Shown: positions 14,612 through 23,962, counted from the stretch's first letter. The stretch: 64,000 nucleotides of DNA from Lutibacter sp. (GCA_002733665.1 NVWM01000002.1:119593-183592), one strand, 5' to 3'. The notes: generated by a model not told the origin, from the letters alone. Numbers and translations: made by a program.

Positions 14612-15898
14612 TTATCTTTTCTCTACAGGTACAAATGAACGTAAGTTTTCTCCAACATATATCTGTCTTGGACGACCAATTGGTTCTTTACGAACACGCA
14701 TTTCTTTCCATTGAGCAATCCATCCAGGAAGTCGTCCTAAAGCAAACATTACTGTAAACATTTCTGTTGGGATTCCCATAGCACGATAAATAATACCTGA
14801 ATAAAAATCTACATTTGGATATAGTTTTCTTGACACAAAGTAATCATCATTTAATGCTTCTCTTTCCAAGCCTTCTGCAATATCAAGAATTGGATCTGCA
14901 ATACCTAAATCAGCTAAAACTTCATCAGCCGAAACTTTAATAATTTTTGCTCTTGGATCAAAGTTTTTATAAACTCTATGTCCGAATCCCATCAAACGGA
15001 ATGGGTCATTTTTATCTTTAGCCTTCGCCATATATTTTGCAGTATCACCACCATCTTCTTGGATTCCCGCCAACATTTCGAGTACTGCTTGATTTGCGCC
15101 TCCATGTAATGGTCCCCAAAGTGCAGAAATTCCTGCTGAAATTGAAGCAAACAAACCTGCATGAGAAGAACCAACTATTCTCACTGTAGATGTAGAACAG
15201 TTTTGCTCATGATCTGCATGTAAAATCAATAATTTATCCAATGCATTAACGATAACTGGATTTTGAATATATTTTTCTCCAGGTTTCTTGAACATCATTT
15301 TTAAAATATTTTCAATATATCCTAAAGAACTATCTGAATATCTAAATGGTAATCCTTGATTTTTACGCATTGTCCAAGCTACTAAAACTGGGAATTTTCC
15401 CAAAATCTTAACAACAGCTTTATATATTTCTTCTTCAGAGTCTACATCAACAGACTTAGGATTAAATGAAGTTAAAGCGCTTGTTAATGATGACAGAACT
15501 CCCATAGGATGAGCATTCTTTGGAAATGCGTCAACAATTTTCTTTATATCTTCATCAACAACCGATTGATCTTTAATATCTGAATGAAACTTATCTAATT
15601 CTTCTTTGTTTGGCAATTCTCCAAAAATCAGTAAATAAGCAACTTCTAAAAAGTCTGCTTTTTCGGCTAGTTCTTCAATACTATATCCTCTATAACGCAA
15701 AATTCCTTGTTCTCCATTCAAAAAAGTAATACCACTCTCACAAGAACCTGTATTCTTATATCCAGGATCTATAGTTGTAACTCCTCCTGTTACACCTCTT
15801 AATGTTTTTATATCTATGGCCTTTTCATTCTCCGTTCCTGTAATAATCGGAAACTCATAAGTAGTACCATTCACTTCTATTTTTGCTATCTCTGCCAT
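14612..15898 (-). CDS. gltA: Citrate synthase
   Basis: It condenses acetyl-CoA and oxaloacetate to citrate, the entry step of the TCA cycle. The 428-residue hexameric-type (type II) protein has the N-terminal beta domain (IAKIEVNGTTYEFPIITGTE), ITFLNGEQGILRYRGYSIEE, and catalytic residues His265 (WGPLHGGANQA), His307 (MGFGHRVYKNFDPR) and Asp364 (NVDFYSGI), numbered from MAEI. Two consecutive ATG codons exist (15901 and 15898); the second is used because homologues begin M(A/S)xIAK. It is first in a unit that continues into the DDAH-like gene, linking it in expression to arginine or citrulline handling. Confidence 0.97.
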   Translation of the reverse strand: MAEIAKIEVNGTTYEFPIITGTENEKAIDIKTLRGVTGGVTTIDPGYKNTGSCESGITFLNGEQGILRYRGYSIEELAEKADFLEVAYLLIFGELPNKEELDKFHSDIKDQSVVDEDIKKIVDAFPKNAHPMGVLSSLTSALTSFNPKSVDVDSEEEIYKAVVKILGKFPVLVAWTMRKNQGLPFRYSDSSLGYIENILKMMFKKPGEKYIQNPVIVNALDKLLILHADHEQNCSTSTVRIVGSSHAGLFASISAGISALWGPLHGGANQAVLEMLAGIQEDGGDTAKYMAKAKDKNDPFRLMGFGHRVYKNFDPRAKIIKVSADEVLADLGIADPILDIAEGLEREALNDDYFVSRKLYPNVDFYSGIIYRAMGIPTEMFTVMFALGRLPGWIAQWKEMRVRKEPIGRPRQIYVGENLRSFVPVEKR

Positions 15899-15965
15899 CA
15901 TTTATTTTTTTGAAAATTACTTATAAAATAAGAATACGAATTTACGAAAAATTGATTTATTATAA

Positions 15966-15996
15966 AACAAAAAAGCCAACATTTAAAACGTTGGCT
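15966..15996 (-). terminator. Enolase terminator
   Basis: AGCCAAC (15974-15980) and GTTGGCT (15990-15996) form a 7-bp stem with a 9-base loop. On the minus strand it is followed by TTTTTTGTTTT, so it ends the enolase transcript before gltA. Confidence 0.88.
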
Positions 15997-16071
15997 CTAC
16001 ATATAATTTCTCGATACAATTTTTGTTCATTTCTATCACAAAAATCACTCGAAATGATGTGAAAAATAAAT

Positions 16072-17361
16072 TTATTTTATTTTAAATGCTTTCTCTTGAG
16101 GATAATAAGCAACATCTCCTAACTCTTCTTGAATTCTCAACAACTGGTTGTATTTAGCCATTCTATCACTTCTTGAAGCAGATCCAGTTTTAATTTGACC
16201 TGTATTTAATGCAACTGCTAAATCTGCAATTGTATTGTCTTCTGTTTCTCCTGAACGGTGACTCATTACAGAAGTATATCCTGCATTATGTGCCATATTT
16301 ACAGCTGCAATTGTTTCTGTTAATGTTCCTATCTGATTTACTTTTATCAAAATCGAATTTGCAATTCCGTTGTTGATTCCTTTAGCAAGACGTTCAACAT
16401 TGGTTACAAACAAATCATCTCCAACCAATTGCACTTTATCGCCAATTTTATCAGTTAAATATTTCCAGCCATCCCAATCATTTTCATCCATACCATCTTC
16501 AATAGAAATAATTGGGTATTTAGATGCTAATTCTGCTAAATAGTCGGCTTGCTCTTCTGATGTTCTTATTTTTCCTGTAGTTCCTTCAAATTTTGAATAA
16601 TCGTATTTACCATCAACAAAAAATTCGGCTGCAGCGCAATCCAACGCCAACATCACTTCACTTCCTGCTTTGTATCCTGCTTTTTTAATTGCTGCTAAAA
16701 CAGTATCAAGCGCATCTTCTGTACCGTCAAAAGCTGGTGCAAAACCTCCTTCATCTCCTACTGCTGTGCTCAAATTTCTATCGTGTAGAATATTTTTTAG
16801 ATTGTGGAAAATCTCACTTCCTATTTGCATAGCATGTGTGAAATCTCTTGCTCCAACTGGCACAACCATAAATTCTTGAAATGCGATTGGCGCATCTGAA
16901 TGAGAACCTCCATTTACGATATTCATCATTGGTACAGGAAGCGTGTTTGCACTCACTCCACCAACATATCTATATAACGGCAAATTCAATTCGTTAGCTG
17001 CTGCTTTTGCAACTGCAAGCGAAACACCTAAAATAGCATTTGCTCCTAATTTTGCCTTGTTTGTTGTACCATCTAAATCAATCATGATTTGATCAACTGC
17101 GTTTTGTTCAAAAACTGATGTTCCTAACAATTCTACTGCAATTAGTTGATTGACATTATTAACGGCTTTTAAAACACCTTTTCCCATATAAGCACTTCCA
17201 CCATCTCTCAATTCTACGGCTTCATGTTCTCCTGTAGATGCTCCTGAAGGAACTGCTGCTCTACCCATTACTCCGTTTTCAGTAATTACATCAACTTCTA
17301 CTGTTGGATTACCTCTTGAATCAAAAATTTGTCTTGCGTGTATGTTTATAATGATACTCAT
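16072..17361 (-). CDS. eno: Enolase (phosphopyruvate hydratase)
   Basis: It converts 2-phosphoglycerate to phosphoenolpyruvate in glycolysis and in the reverse gluconeogenic direction. The 429-residue protein carries the N-terminal [18 protein letters not shown], the [15 protein letters not shown] loop, the magnesium ligands in ALDCAAAEF and [19 protein letters not shown] with its metal aspartate, and the C-terminal [10 protein letters not shown]. All are canonical and complete. It is transcribed alone, with a terminator downstream, and is preceded by a TATATTTC -7 like element at 17403-17410. Confidence 0.98.
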   Translation of the reverse strand: MSIIINIHARQIFDSRGNPTVEVDVITENGVMGRAAVPSGASTGEHEAVELRDGGSAYMGKGVLKAVNNVNQLIAVELLGTSVFEQNAVDQIMIDLDGTTNKAKLGANAILGVSLAVAKAAANELNLPLYRYVGGVSANTLPVPMMNIVNGGSHSDAPIAFQEFMVVPVGARDFTHAMQIGSEIFHNLKNILHDRNLSTAVGDEGGFAPAFDGTEDALDTVLAAIKKAGYKAGSEVMLALDCAAAEFFVDGKYDYSKFEGTTGKIRTSEEQADYLAELASKYPIISIEDGMDENDWDGWKYLTDKIGDKVQLVGDDLFVTNVERLAKGINNGIANSILIKVNQIGTLTETIAAVNMAHNAGYTSVMSHRSGETEDNTIADLAVALNTGQIKTGSASRSDRMAKYNQLLRIQEELGDVAYYPQEKAFKIK

Positions 17362-17577
17362 ATTCTATTTTTTGCTGGTTATTTTAAGAGCCTGCAATTT
17401 ACGAAATATAGAAATCTTACTATAATTTTATATAAGATACTTACGAAAATGGTTTCTAAAAGGTTTCTTTTTTATTGAAATGAATTGGTGCAGGTTAAAA
17501 GAAGAAGAATATTATGCGCTTATACGTTTTTGAATATCTTAAACATAGTTAGCCTGTATTGGATAATTTTATGTATC
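17362..17577. other. Intergenic region upstream of enolase
   Basis: Together with the palindrome at 17578-17703 this is the only gene-free stretch over 300 bases. It contains the likely enolase promoter (minus-strand TATATTTC at 17410-17403). No reading frame or further repeat was recognised in the rest. Confidence 0.5.
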
Positions 17578-17703
17578 GTGTTTGTGTATGGTTAGTTGCG
17601 TGGTTAAGCACGTAATTTAGTAAAAATGGAACGAACCAGAGGAAATTCCGAAGGAATTTCCAAGTAGGCGAGAACCAAGCAATTAATTATACACGGTGTT
17701 AGC
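17578..17703. repeat. Large folded palindrome (cassette-border-like element)
   Basis: Left arm 17584-17605 (GTGTATGGTTAGTTGCGTGG, then TT) matches the reverse complement of 17673-17694 at 18 of 22 positions, and three of the four differences would still form G-U pairs in RNA. In the middle, 17641-17661 is a perfect hairpin GGAAATTCC-GAA-GGAATTTCC. The element ends in CGGTGTTAGC, whose TTA is the stop codon of the HEPN-like gene. It resembles the folded intergenic repeats seen in clusters of orphan genes in flavobacteria. Confidence 0.7.
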
Positions 17704-18628
17704 AAAAGTTTTTATATTCCATAAATTTCTTCCAATAACCTAATGCTGGTGATTCGGCAAATTTCGTTTCAGGATTCATTGATATTATTTGAAATCCGCC
17801 ATTATTCATTTTAGGTGCGTGTTCGTTATAATTCTCTCTAAATTCTTCGTGCATACCATTAAGAACGTCAGAAATTTTTAAAAGAGTTTGTTTTATTAAC
17901 TCAAATGAAGCGTAACTTATGCAATATTCTAAATCTTTATCTATAATTTTCTTTAGATTAGATTTAATTTTTTCAGAGCATTTAAATTGTGTAGTTACTT
18001 TTCCTGAATTTAATTCCCACGTCAAGTTTGCGAATGAAGTTGATTTTTTTCTATGAATAAGTTCAGCACGATAATCGTTAAATTTACTCACAAATTCTGA
18101 ATTCACTTTCTTTATATTATCTGCAAATTTTCTATTCGCAAATTCACTTTTATTATTGTGACAATGCTTAACTAAAGTTATCCATTGTAATTTTGTTTGT
18201 GGATTCTCTCCAAAGACAAATTGAGTCAACATAGCAAGATAATCAAAGCAAGAAGATAGATGGAAAACAATACTATCATAGATTGCCATAATTTCGTCAG
18301 AAGCCATTTCAAAATGAGGATTTCCCATAAAATAACCATCGAAAACAGTTGGTTTATCCTTTAGCATTTTCGCAAATCGATTTTCAATTTCTAATTTTCT
18401 CGTAATTAGTAAATAAAAATGAAGATTCGCACTCCTAATTCTATAATTAATATTATCTCTTAATTCGTAAATTTCGTGTTTACCATCTTTGGATTGTCCA
18501 AATACATTATTTACGTGATAACCATAATCCATCGCTAAAGCCATAAATCCTCCATAAACCACTTTTATCAGACTTTGAATTTCGTCTAACTTTTCTTGAG
18601 GTTGGTCTATGAATATTATTTTGCTCAC
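17699..18628 (-). CDS. HEPN-like protein of unknown function
   Basis: No named family is recognised with confidence. The 309-residue soluble protein is mostly helical. Its middle part has DSIVFHLSSCFDYLAMLTQF followed by FNDYRAELIHRKK, where Arg187 and His192 form an R-x4-H motif. This is the arrangement of HEPN ribonuclease-type domains and is close to Cthe_2314-type HEPN proteins. The start is GTG. The gene is single, with no obvious nucleotidyltransferase or antitoxin partner. It is wedged between enolase and carA and bordered by the palindrome, with TTAGCAAAA on one side and TTTTGCTAA on the other. Acquisition as a unit is likely; enzymatic activity is speculative. Confidence 0.6.
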   Translation of the reverse strand: MSKIIFIDQPQEKLDEIQSLIKVVYGGFMALAMDYGYHVNNVFGQSKDGKHEIYELRDNINYRIRSANLHFYLLITRKLEIENRFAKMLKDKPTVFDGYFMGNPHFEMASDEIMAIYDSIVFHLSSCFDYLAMLTQFVFGENPQTKLQWITLVKHCHNNKSEFANRKFADNIKKVNSEFVSKFNDYRAELIHRKKSTSFANLTWELNSGKVTTQFKCSEKIKSNLKKIIDKDLEYCISYASFELIKQTLLKISDVLNGMHEEFRENYNEHAPKMNNGGFQIISMNPETKFAESPALGYWKKFMEYKNFC

Positions 18629-18644
18629 GGATGTTCGTTTTAAT

Positions 18645-18653
18645 TTTTGCTAA
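18645..18653. repeat. Inverted copy of the palindrome end sequence
   Basis: TTTTGCTAA here is the exact reverse complement of TTAGCAAAA at 17699-17707 on the other side of the HEPN-like gene. The nine-base match brackets the gene closely (17 bases before its start codon). Confidence 0.4.
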
Positions 18654-18741
18654 TGGTTAAGATAATGTTCGGTTTTAATGAACTTTATCGTACGATAGGG
18701 AAAGTTAGTCATAAAAAATGACAAAGTCAAGTGACTTCTTG

Positions 18742-19842
18742 CTACTTCTTCATGTTCTCAATAAACTCATCAAAAAGATATGATGAATCATGTGGTCCAG
18801 GACTTGCTTCTGGATGGTATTGAACAGAAAAACAGTTTTTAGATTTCATACGCATTCCTGCAACTGTATCATCATTCAAATGAATGTGAGTCAGTTCAAA
18901 ATCTTTATTTTTTTGAAGTGAATCCGCATCAACTACAAACCCATGATTTTGTGAAGTAATCTCTCCTTTTCCTGTAATTAAATTCTTTACAGGATGATTG
19001 ATTCCTCTGTGACCATTATGCATTTTGTAAGTTGTGATTCCGTTTGCCAAAGCAATTACTTGATGCCCTAAACATATTCCAAAAAGTGGCAAATCTCGCT
19101 TGATAATTTCTTGTGCTACTTTTTGTGCATCTACCAATGGTGTTGGATCTCCAGGACCATTAGAGAGAAAGTATCCATCAGGATTAAAACTTTGTAAATC
19201 CTCAAAAGAAGCGTTATAAGGAAACACTTTTACTTGACAATCTCTTTTCACCAAATTACGAATGATATTCTTTTTAATTCCGATATCTAATGCAGCTATT
19301 TTAAATTTTGCATTCGAATCACCTACAATATAAGGTTCTTTTGTTGACACTTTTGAAGCCAACTCTAAACCATCCATAGTTGGTTGGTCTGCCAATTGTT
19401 TTTTGAGGTTTTCTAAATTATCAACATCTGTAGAAATTACAGAATTCATTGCTCCTTTATCTCTTATATATCTTACAACTGCTCGTGTATCAACATCAGA
19501 AATGGCAATTAAATTCTGCTTTTCAAAATAGTTTTCTAACGAATCAGTTGCGCTATCTCTTGAGTAATTAAAACTGAAATTTCTACAAACTAAACCAGAA
19601 ATTTTTATAGAATCAGATTCTATTTCGTCTTCGTTTACTCCATAGTTTCCAATATGTGCATTGGTTGACAACATCATCTGACCATAATAAGAAGGGTCTG
19701 TAAATATTTCTTGATAACCTGTCATTCCAGTATTGTAACAAATTTCTCCAAAAGCAGTACCATCTATTCCTATAGATTTTCCTTCAAAAATAGTTCCGTC
19801 TTCGAGAAGTAATATTGCTTTTTTACGATTTGAATAATTCAT
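18742..19842 (-). CDS. carA: Carbamoyl-phosphate synthase small subunit
   Basis: It supplies ammonia from glutamine to the large subunit for carbamoyl phosphate, used in pyrimidine and arginine synthesis. The 366-residue protein has the N-terminal CPSase small-chain domain (CYNTGMTGYQEIFTDPSYYG) and a class I glutamine amidotransferase domain with the catalytic triad Cys257 (GICLGHQ), His343 and Glu345 (QYHPEASPGPHDS). Length and motifs are normal. The large subunit gene is not in the window. It lies 18 bases after a secreted unknown and is probably expressed with it. Confidence 0.97.
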   Translation of the reverse strand: MNYSNRKKAILLLEDGTIFEGKSIGIDGTAFGEICYNTGMTGYQEIFTDPSYYGQMMLSTNAHIGNYGVNEDEIESDSIKISGLVCRNFSFNYSRDSATDSLENYFEKQNLIAISDVDTRAVVRYIRDKGAMNSVISTDVDNLENLKKQLADQPTMDGLELASKVSTKEPYIVGDSNAKFKIAALDIGIKKNIIRNLVKRDCQVKVFPYNASFEDLQSFNPDGYFLSNGPGDPTPLVDAQKVAQEIIKRDLPLFGICLGHQVIALANGITTYKMHNGHRGINHPVKNLITGKGEITSQNHGFVVDADSLQKNKDFELTHIHLNDDTVAGMRMKSKNCFSVQYHPEASPGPHDSSYLFDEFIENMKK

Positions 19843-19860
19843 TTACAATAATTTAAAATT

Positions 19861-20529
19861 TTATACTAATTGATTTGCCTTCTTTAGCATATACCTAATG
19901 ATTTTAACTAAATCATTTTCTTTCTTGTATGATAGTTTATTATCTTTTACAAACTTTTTTAATACAGTTTGTTGAGATTCAAAAAATTCTAAAATACTTT
20001 TTTTATTTGACTCCAGAGTTTTAGTTATATCTCCTGATTTTATTAAATAAGAATATGATATTACAAATCTTGATGGATTTACAGTTCCTCCACCCATTCT
20101 ATGCTTTACACCGTCCTTATACCTAACATCGTAACGCTTGTAAAAATAGGTGTCTTTTTCTTCTAAAAGAACTTCAAAATAAGATCTACCATTCTTTTTA
20201 AATAGTTTATTATTTATTGAAAACGAAGGTATATCAGCACTTCTAAACAGAAAATACTCTCCGTTCTTTAATTGACAACTCACCTTATTTTCAGAAATAT
20301 TATAATTTAGGTTTGATATTTGATATTCTTTATCATTATAAAACAATATCCCTTTATTGTTCCAAGTCGGAAATAAATTTAAATCATTTTTTTCTTCAAT
20401 TACTTTACCAACAAATTCAACTCCTTGATTTGTTAACAATCTTGTTTCAATACTTTCTATTGAAATTCTTTGAGCCATCGTTGTTAAAACGATAAAGTTT
20501 AAGGCTATTAGTATTAGTGCTTTTTTCAT
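19861..20529 (-). CDS. Secreted protein of unknown function
   Basis: A 222-residue protein with a clear Sec signal peptide (about 1-19, ending in TMAQ) and no lipobox. The mature part is beta-rich, for example KEYQISNLNYNISENKVSCQ, with a C-terminal helical segment. No family was recognised. It sits between the rplQ terminator and carA. Transcription may come from read-through past that terminator or from a weak promoter in the short AT-rich spacer. Confidence 0.65.
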   Translation of the reverse strand: MKKALILIALNFIVLTTMAQRISIESIETRLLTNQGVEFVGKVIEEKNDLNLFPTWNNKGILFYNDKEYQISNLNYNISENKVSCQLKNGEYFLFRSADIPSFSINNKLFKKNGRSYFEVLLEEKDTYFYKRYDVRYKDGVKHRMGGGTVNPSRFVISYSYLIKSGDITKTLESNKKSILEFFESQQTVLKKFVKDNKLSYKKENDLVKIIRYMLKKANQLV

Positions 20530-20546
20530 TTTTATTTTATATATAC

Positions 20547-20580
20547 AAAAAGGATAAATTAGTGTATAATTTATCCTTTA
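20547..20580 (-). terminator. Terminator of the ribosomal protein operon
   Basis: AAAGGATAAATTA (20549-20561) and TAATTTATCCTTT (20567-20579) form a perfect 13-bp stem with a 5-base loop. On the minus strand it is followed by a T run. It lies just after rplQ, the last gene of the cluster. Confidence 0.88.
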
Positions 20581-20608
20581 AAATATTCTTTAATTATTTA
20601 TTATCATT

Positions 20609-21085
20609 TTATTCCTCTGTAGTCTCTGTTTCAGAAGATGCTGAAGCTTCAACTGTAGTTTCAACTTTTTTAGTTCTACCTCTACGTGTAGATTTTTTCT
20701 TCTTCTTACTATTTGGATTGTAGATTTCGTTGTAATCAACCAATTCTACCATTGCCATAGAAGCATTATCTCCTTGACGATGTCCCATTTTGATAATTCT
20801 TACATATCCTCCTGGACGATCTGCAACTTTTACTGATACTTCTTTAAATAGTTCAGTAACTGCATATTTGCTTCTTAAATAACTAAATACAATTCTACGG
20901 TTGTGTGTAGTATCGTTTTTAGATTTAGTGATTAATGGCTCAACATATTTACGCAATGCTTTTGCTTTAGCTACAGTTGTATTAATACGCTTGTGCTCAA
21001 TTAATGAACAAGCCATATTTGATAACATCGCTTTTCTATGTGATGTTGTTCTTCCTAAGTGATTAAATTTCTTTCCGTGTCTCAT
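20609..21085 (-). CDS. rplQ: 50S ribosomal protein L17
   Basis: Large-subunit protein near the exit tunnel. The 158-residue protein has the canonical core ([20 protein letters not shown] and a central VEPLITKSK). A tail of about 40 residues follows that E. coli L17 lacks: a basic block with [14 protein letters not shown] and an acidic E/T/S-rich end. Such tails are usual in Bacteroidota. It closes the long ribosomal operon and is preceded by a 64-base folded spacer. Confidence 0.97.
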   Translation of the reverse strand: MRHGKKFNHLGRTTSHRKAMLSNMACSLIEHKRINTTVAKAKALRKYVEPLITKSKNDTTHNRRIVFSYLRSKYAVTELFKEVSVKVADRPGGYVRIIKMGHRQGDNASMAMVELVDYNEIYNPNSKKKKKSTRRGRTKKVETTVEASASSETETTEE

Positions 21086-21101
21086 GAAATTTTATTTTTA
21101 C

Positions 21102-21147
21102 ATTCATCTTGCATCAATCTGCATAATGCAGAGCGCAAAATATGAAT
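21102..21147 (-). promoter_or_regulatory. Folded spacer before rplQ (candidate leader)
   Basis: Three nested stems in the rpoA-rplQ gap: ATTCAT/ATGAAT (21102-21107 and 21142-21147), TTGC/GCAA (21109-21112 and 21135-21138) and TCTGCA/TGCAGA (21118-21123 and 21127-21132). The nesting is exact and leaves only small internal loops. Confidence 0.5.
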
Positions 21148-21149
21148 GA

Positions 21150-22142
21150 TTATTCTTTATCTAATTTGTATTTACTTAAATCCATTCCGAAATTTAATCC
21201 TTTAACGTGAACTAATTCATCAAGTTCTGTTAAAGATTTCTTTCCGAAGTTACGGAACTTCATCAAGTCATTTTTGTTAAATGACACTAAGTCACCTAAT
21301 GTATCAACTTCTGCTGCTTTTAAACAGTTCAATGCTCTTACTGACAAGTCCATATCAACTAACTTCGTTTTAAGAAGTTGTCTCATATGTAATGATTCTT
21401 CATCATATGTTTCAGTTTGTGCAATCTCATCCGCCTCTAAAGTAATTCTCTCATCTGAGAACAACATGAAGTGGTGAATTAAAATTTTTGCAGCCTCAGT
21501 TAAAGCATCTTGTGGAGAAATAGATCCATCAGTTTTAATATCAAAAACTAATTTTTCGTAATCCGTTTTTTGCTCTACACGGAAGTTTTCTACAGCGTAC
21601 TTTACATTCTTTATTGGAGTGTAAATTGAATCTGTAAATATAGTTCCTAATGCAGCATTAGATTTTTTATTTTCCTCTGCTGGCACAAAACCTCTACCTT
21701 TTTCAATAGTAAGCTCGAATTGTAGCTTCACAGATTTTTCCATATTACAAATAACTAAATCTGGATTTAATACTTGAAATCCTGAAATGTATTTTTGTAA
21801 ATCTCCTGCAGTTAATTGTTCTTGATTAGAAAGTGAAACACTTACTGTTTCTTTTTCTGTTTCTTCAATTTGATTTTTAAAACGAACTTGTTTTAAATTC
21901 AAAATGATCTCAGTAACATCTTCTACAATACCTTTAATTGTTGAAAACTCATGTTCAACTCCTTCTACACGAATTGATGTGATAGCATATCCTTCTAAAG
22001 AAGATAATAAAACTCTTCTTAAAGCATTACCAACTGTCAATCCAAATCCTGGTTCTAGAGGTCGAAACTCAAATCTACCTTCAAAATCAGTAGAATCAAT
22101 CAATATTACTTTATCAGGTTTTTGAAAATTTAAAATTGCCAT
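21150..22142 (-). CDS. rpoA: RNA polymerase alpha subunit
   Basis: The assembly platform of RNA polymerase. The 330-residue protein has the N-terminal dimerisation domain ([20 protein letters not shown] to about 230), a linker, and the C-terminal domain with helix-hairpin-helix ([20 protein letters not shown] and [16 protein letters not shown]), which contacts upstream DNA and activators. Standard position between rpsD and rplQ. Confidence 0.98.
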   Translation of the reverse strand: MAILNFQKPDKVILIDSTDFEGRFEFRPLEPGFGLTVGNALRRVLLSSLEGYAITSIRVEGVEHEFSTIKGIVEDVTEIILNLKQVRFKNQIEETEKETVSVSLSNQEQLTAGDLQKYISGFQVLNPDLVICNMEKSVKLQFELTIEKGRGFVPAEENKKSNAALGTIFTDSIYTPIKNVKYAVENFRVEQKTDYEKLVFDIKTDGSISPQDALTEAAKILIHHFMLFSDERITLEADEIAQTETYDEESLHMRQLLKTKLVDMDLSVRALNCLKAAEVDTLGDLVSFNKNDLMKFRNFGKKSLTELDELVHVKGLNFGMDLSKYKLDKE

Positions 22143-22163
22143 AGTTTATATTGAAATTTAAAA

Positions 22164-22769
22164 TTATTTAGAGTACAACTCTACAATAAATTGTTCGTTA
22201 ATATTTTCTGGTATTTGTAATCTTTCAGGAACACTTACAAATGTACCTTGAAGTGTATCGTCATTCCAAGTTAACCACTCAGATGCATGACTACTATTAG
22301 CCAATGATCTTTCGACAGCTTCTAAAGATTTAGATTTTTCTCTTACAGCAATTACATCTCCTGCTTTTAAAGCATATGATGGGATGTTTACCAATTCACC
22401 ATTTACAGTAATATGTCTGTGTGATACTAATTGTCTTGCACCTCTACGAGTTGGAGCAATTCCTAAACGGAATACTACATTGTCTAAACGTGATTCACAT
22501 AATTGTAATAATACCTCACCAGTAATTCCTCTACTTGCTGAAGCTTTTTTAAACAATCCTCTAAATTGACGTTCTAAAATACCGTACGTATATTTTGCTT
22601 TTTGTTTTTCTTGTAATTGTACAGCGTATTCAGATTTTTTACCTCTTCTTCTGTTATTACCGTGTTGTCCTGGAGGAAAGTTTCTTTTTTCAAAAGACTT
22701 ATCCGCTCCATAAATTGCTTCTCCGAATTTACGAGCAATTTTAGTTGTTGGTCCTGTATATCTTGCCAT
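22164..22769 (-). CDS. rpsD: 30S ribosomal protein S4
   Basis: Primary 16S rRNA-binding protein. The 201-residue protein has the N-terminal region ([17 protein letters not shown]) and the S4 RNA-binding domain with [19 protein letters not shown] (about 90-108). In E. coli S4 represses its own operon by binding a leader pseudoknot; a strongly folded leader precedes this gene too. The zinc-binding cysteines of some S4 proteins are absent. Confidence 0.98.
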   Translation of the reverse strand: MARYTGPTTKIARKFGEAIYGADKSFEKRNFPPGQHGNNRRRGKKSEYAVQLQEKQKAKYTYGILERQFRGLFKKASASRGITGEVLLQLCESRLDNVVFRLGIAPTRRGARQLVSHRHITVNGELVNIPSYALKAGDVIAVREKSKSLEAVERSLANSSHASEWLTWNDDTLQGTFVSVPERLQIPENINEQFIVELYSK

Positions 22770-22783
22770 TTCTTTGTTTGTTT

Positions 22784-22837
22784 TAATAGGGATTATGAAT
22801 TAAGGCTTAATCTCCTTCGATAATCTTATTCCTATTA
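22784..22837 (-). promoter_or_regulatory. Folded leader of rpsD
   Basis: Within the rpsK-rpsD gap, TAATAGG/CCTATTA (22784-22790 and 22831-22837), GATTAT/ATAATC (22791-22796 and 22820-22825) and AAGG/CCTT (22802-22805 and 22814-22817) nest into one long hairpin with a 5-base bulge. It ends 15 bases before the rpsD start codon, suitable for control of ribosome access. Confidence 0.55.
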
Positions 22838-22852
22838 TTAGAATTAATTTAA

Positions 22853-23233
22853 TTATATTCTTCTTCTTTTTGGAGGTCTACATCCGTTGTGTGGCATTGG
22901 TGTAACATCAATAATTTCTGTTACTTCAATTCCGTTATTATGTAGAGTTCTCATTGCATTTTCTCTTCCGTTTCCAGGTCCTTTAACATAAGCTTTCACT
23001 TTTCTTAAACCGGCTTCGTGAGCTACTTTTGCACAATCTTCAGCGGCAGTTTGGGCTGCATAAGGAGTGTTCTTTTTAGAACCTCTAAAACCCATTTTAC
23101 CTGCAGATGACCAAGAAATTACATCACCTCTTTTGTTTGTCAAAGAAATAATGATATTGTTAAATGATGCTGTTATGTGAGCTTCACCAACTGCCTCAAC
23201 AATAACTTTACGTTTTTTCGTTGTTTTTGCCAT
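22853..23233 (-). CDS. rpsK: 30S ribosomal protein S11
   Basis: Platform protein of the small subunit. The 126-residue sequence has [20 protein letters not shown] and [20 protein letters not shown], and ends [12 protein letters not shown], all diagnostic. Nine bases separate it from rpsM upstream. Confidence 0.98.
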   Translation of the reverse strand: MAKTTKKRKVIVEAVGEAHITASFNNIIISLTNKRGDVISWSSAGKMGFRGSKKNTPYAAQTAAEDCAKVAHEAGLRKVKAYVKGPGNGRENAMRTLHNNGIEVTEIIDVTPMPHNGCRPPKRRRI

Positions 23234-23242
23234 AATTAGTTA

Positions 23243-23617
23243 TTATTTAGTTGCTTTCTTTTTGTTAGCTACTGTTTTACGTTTCCCTTTTCTAGTTCTA
23301 GAATTGTTCTTAGTTCTTTGACCTCTCAAAGGTAATCCTGTTCTGTGACGAATACCTCTATAACAACCAATATCCATAAGACGTTTGATGTTTAATTGAG
23401 TTTCTGAACGTAATTCACCTTCGATAGTAAATGTTCCAACTTGCTCTCTAATTGATGCAATTTGATCATCTGACCAATCTTGAACTTTAATACTTTCGTC
23501 AATTTTTGCAGCTTCCAAAATTTCTTTTGATCTGCTTCTTCCAATTCCAAAAATGTAAGTTAATGCTATAACTCCTCTTTTATTCTTTGGGATGTCTATA
23601 CCTGCTATTCTTGCCAT
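23243..23617 (-). CDS. rpsM: 30S ribosomal protein S13
   Basis: Head protein contacting the P-site tRNA and the large subunit. The 124-residue protein starts [20 protein letters not shown] and has the [20 protein letters not shown] block followed by a basic tail. The gap to rpmJ is two bases. Confidence 0.98.
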   Translation of the reverse strand: MARIAGIDIPKNKRGVIALTYIFGIGRSRSKEILEAAKIDESIKVQDWSDDQIASIREQVGTFTIEGELRSETQLNIKRLMDIGCYRGIRHRTGLPLRGQRTKNNSRTRKGKRKTVANKKKATK

Positions 23618-23619
23618 AA

Positions 23620-23736
23620 TTATCCTTGTCTTTGTTTAAATCTAGGATTCTTTTTGTTGATTACATATAATCTGCCTTTTCTGCGCACTATCTTGCACTC
23701 GGCACTTCTCTTCTTTATTGATGCTCTAACTTTCAT
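23620..23736 (-). CDS. rpmJ: 50S ribosomal protein L36
   Basis: A 38-residue protein, [20 protein letters not shown] then [18 protein letters not shown], too short for most gene finders. Only one of the four zinc-binding residues of classic L36 remains (a lone cysteine), so this is the zinc-free (C-minus) form. It lies between infA and rpsM, the standard place. Confidence 0.95.
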   Translation of the reverse strand: MKVRASIKKRSAECKIVRRKGRLYVINKKNPRFKQRQG

Positions 23737-23746
23737 CGTTTATCTT

Positions 23747-23962
23747 TTAATATCTGTAAGTAATTCTTGCTTTTGTTAAATCGTAAGGGCTCATTTCTAA
23801 CTTCACCTTATCTCCTGGTAATAATTTAATATAATGCATACGCATCTTACCTGAAATATGTGCTGTAACAATATGTCCATTTTCAAGTTCTACACGAAAC
23901 ATTGCATTTGACAATGCTTCCGTTATAGTTCCGTCTTGTTCTATTGCTGGTTGTTTTGCCAT
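23747..23962 (-). CDS. infA: Translation initiation factor IF-1
   Basis: Binds the A-site of the 30S subunit during initiation. The 71-residue protein is a single S1-like OB fold ([39 protein letters not shown] and [11 protein letters not shown]). Its start codon overlaps the secY stop by one base. Confidence 0.98.
   Translation of the reverse strand: MAKQPAIEQDGTITEALSNAMFRVELENGHIVTAHISGKMRMHYIKLLPGDKVKLEMSPYDLTKARITYRY

Noticed and set aside
17578..17703. Classical integron attC site
   Set aside because: The ends do not show the RYYYAAC and GTTRRRY core pair in the needed orientation; both visible GTTAGC motifs point the same way. Kept only as an attC-like analogy.
17699..18628. Toxin-antitoxin pair based on the HEPN-like gene
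   Set aside because: No nucleotidyltransferase (MNT) or small antitoxin gene lies next to it; the neighbours are enolase and carA.
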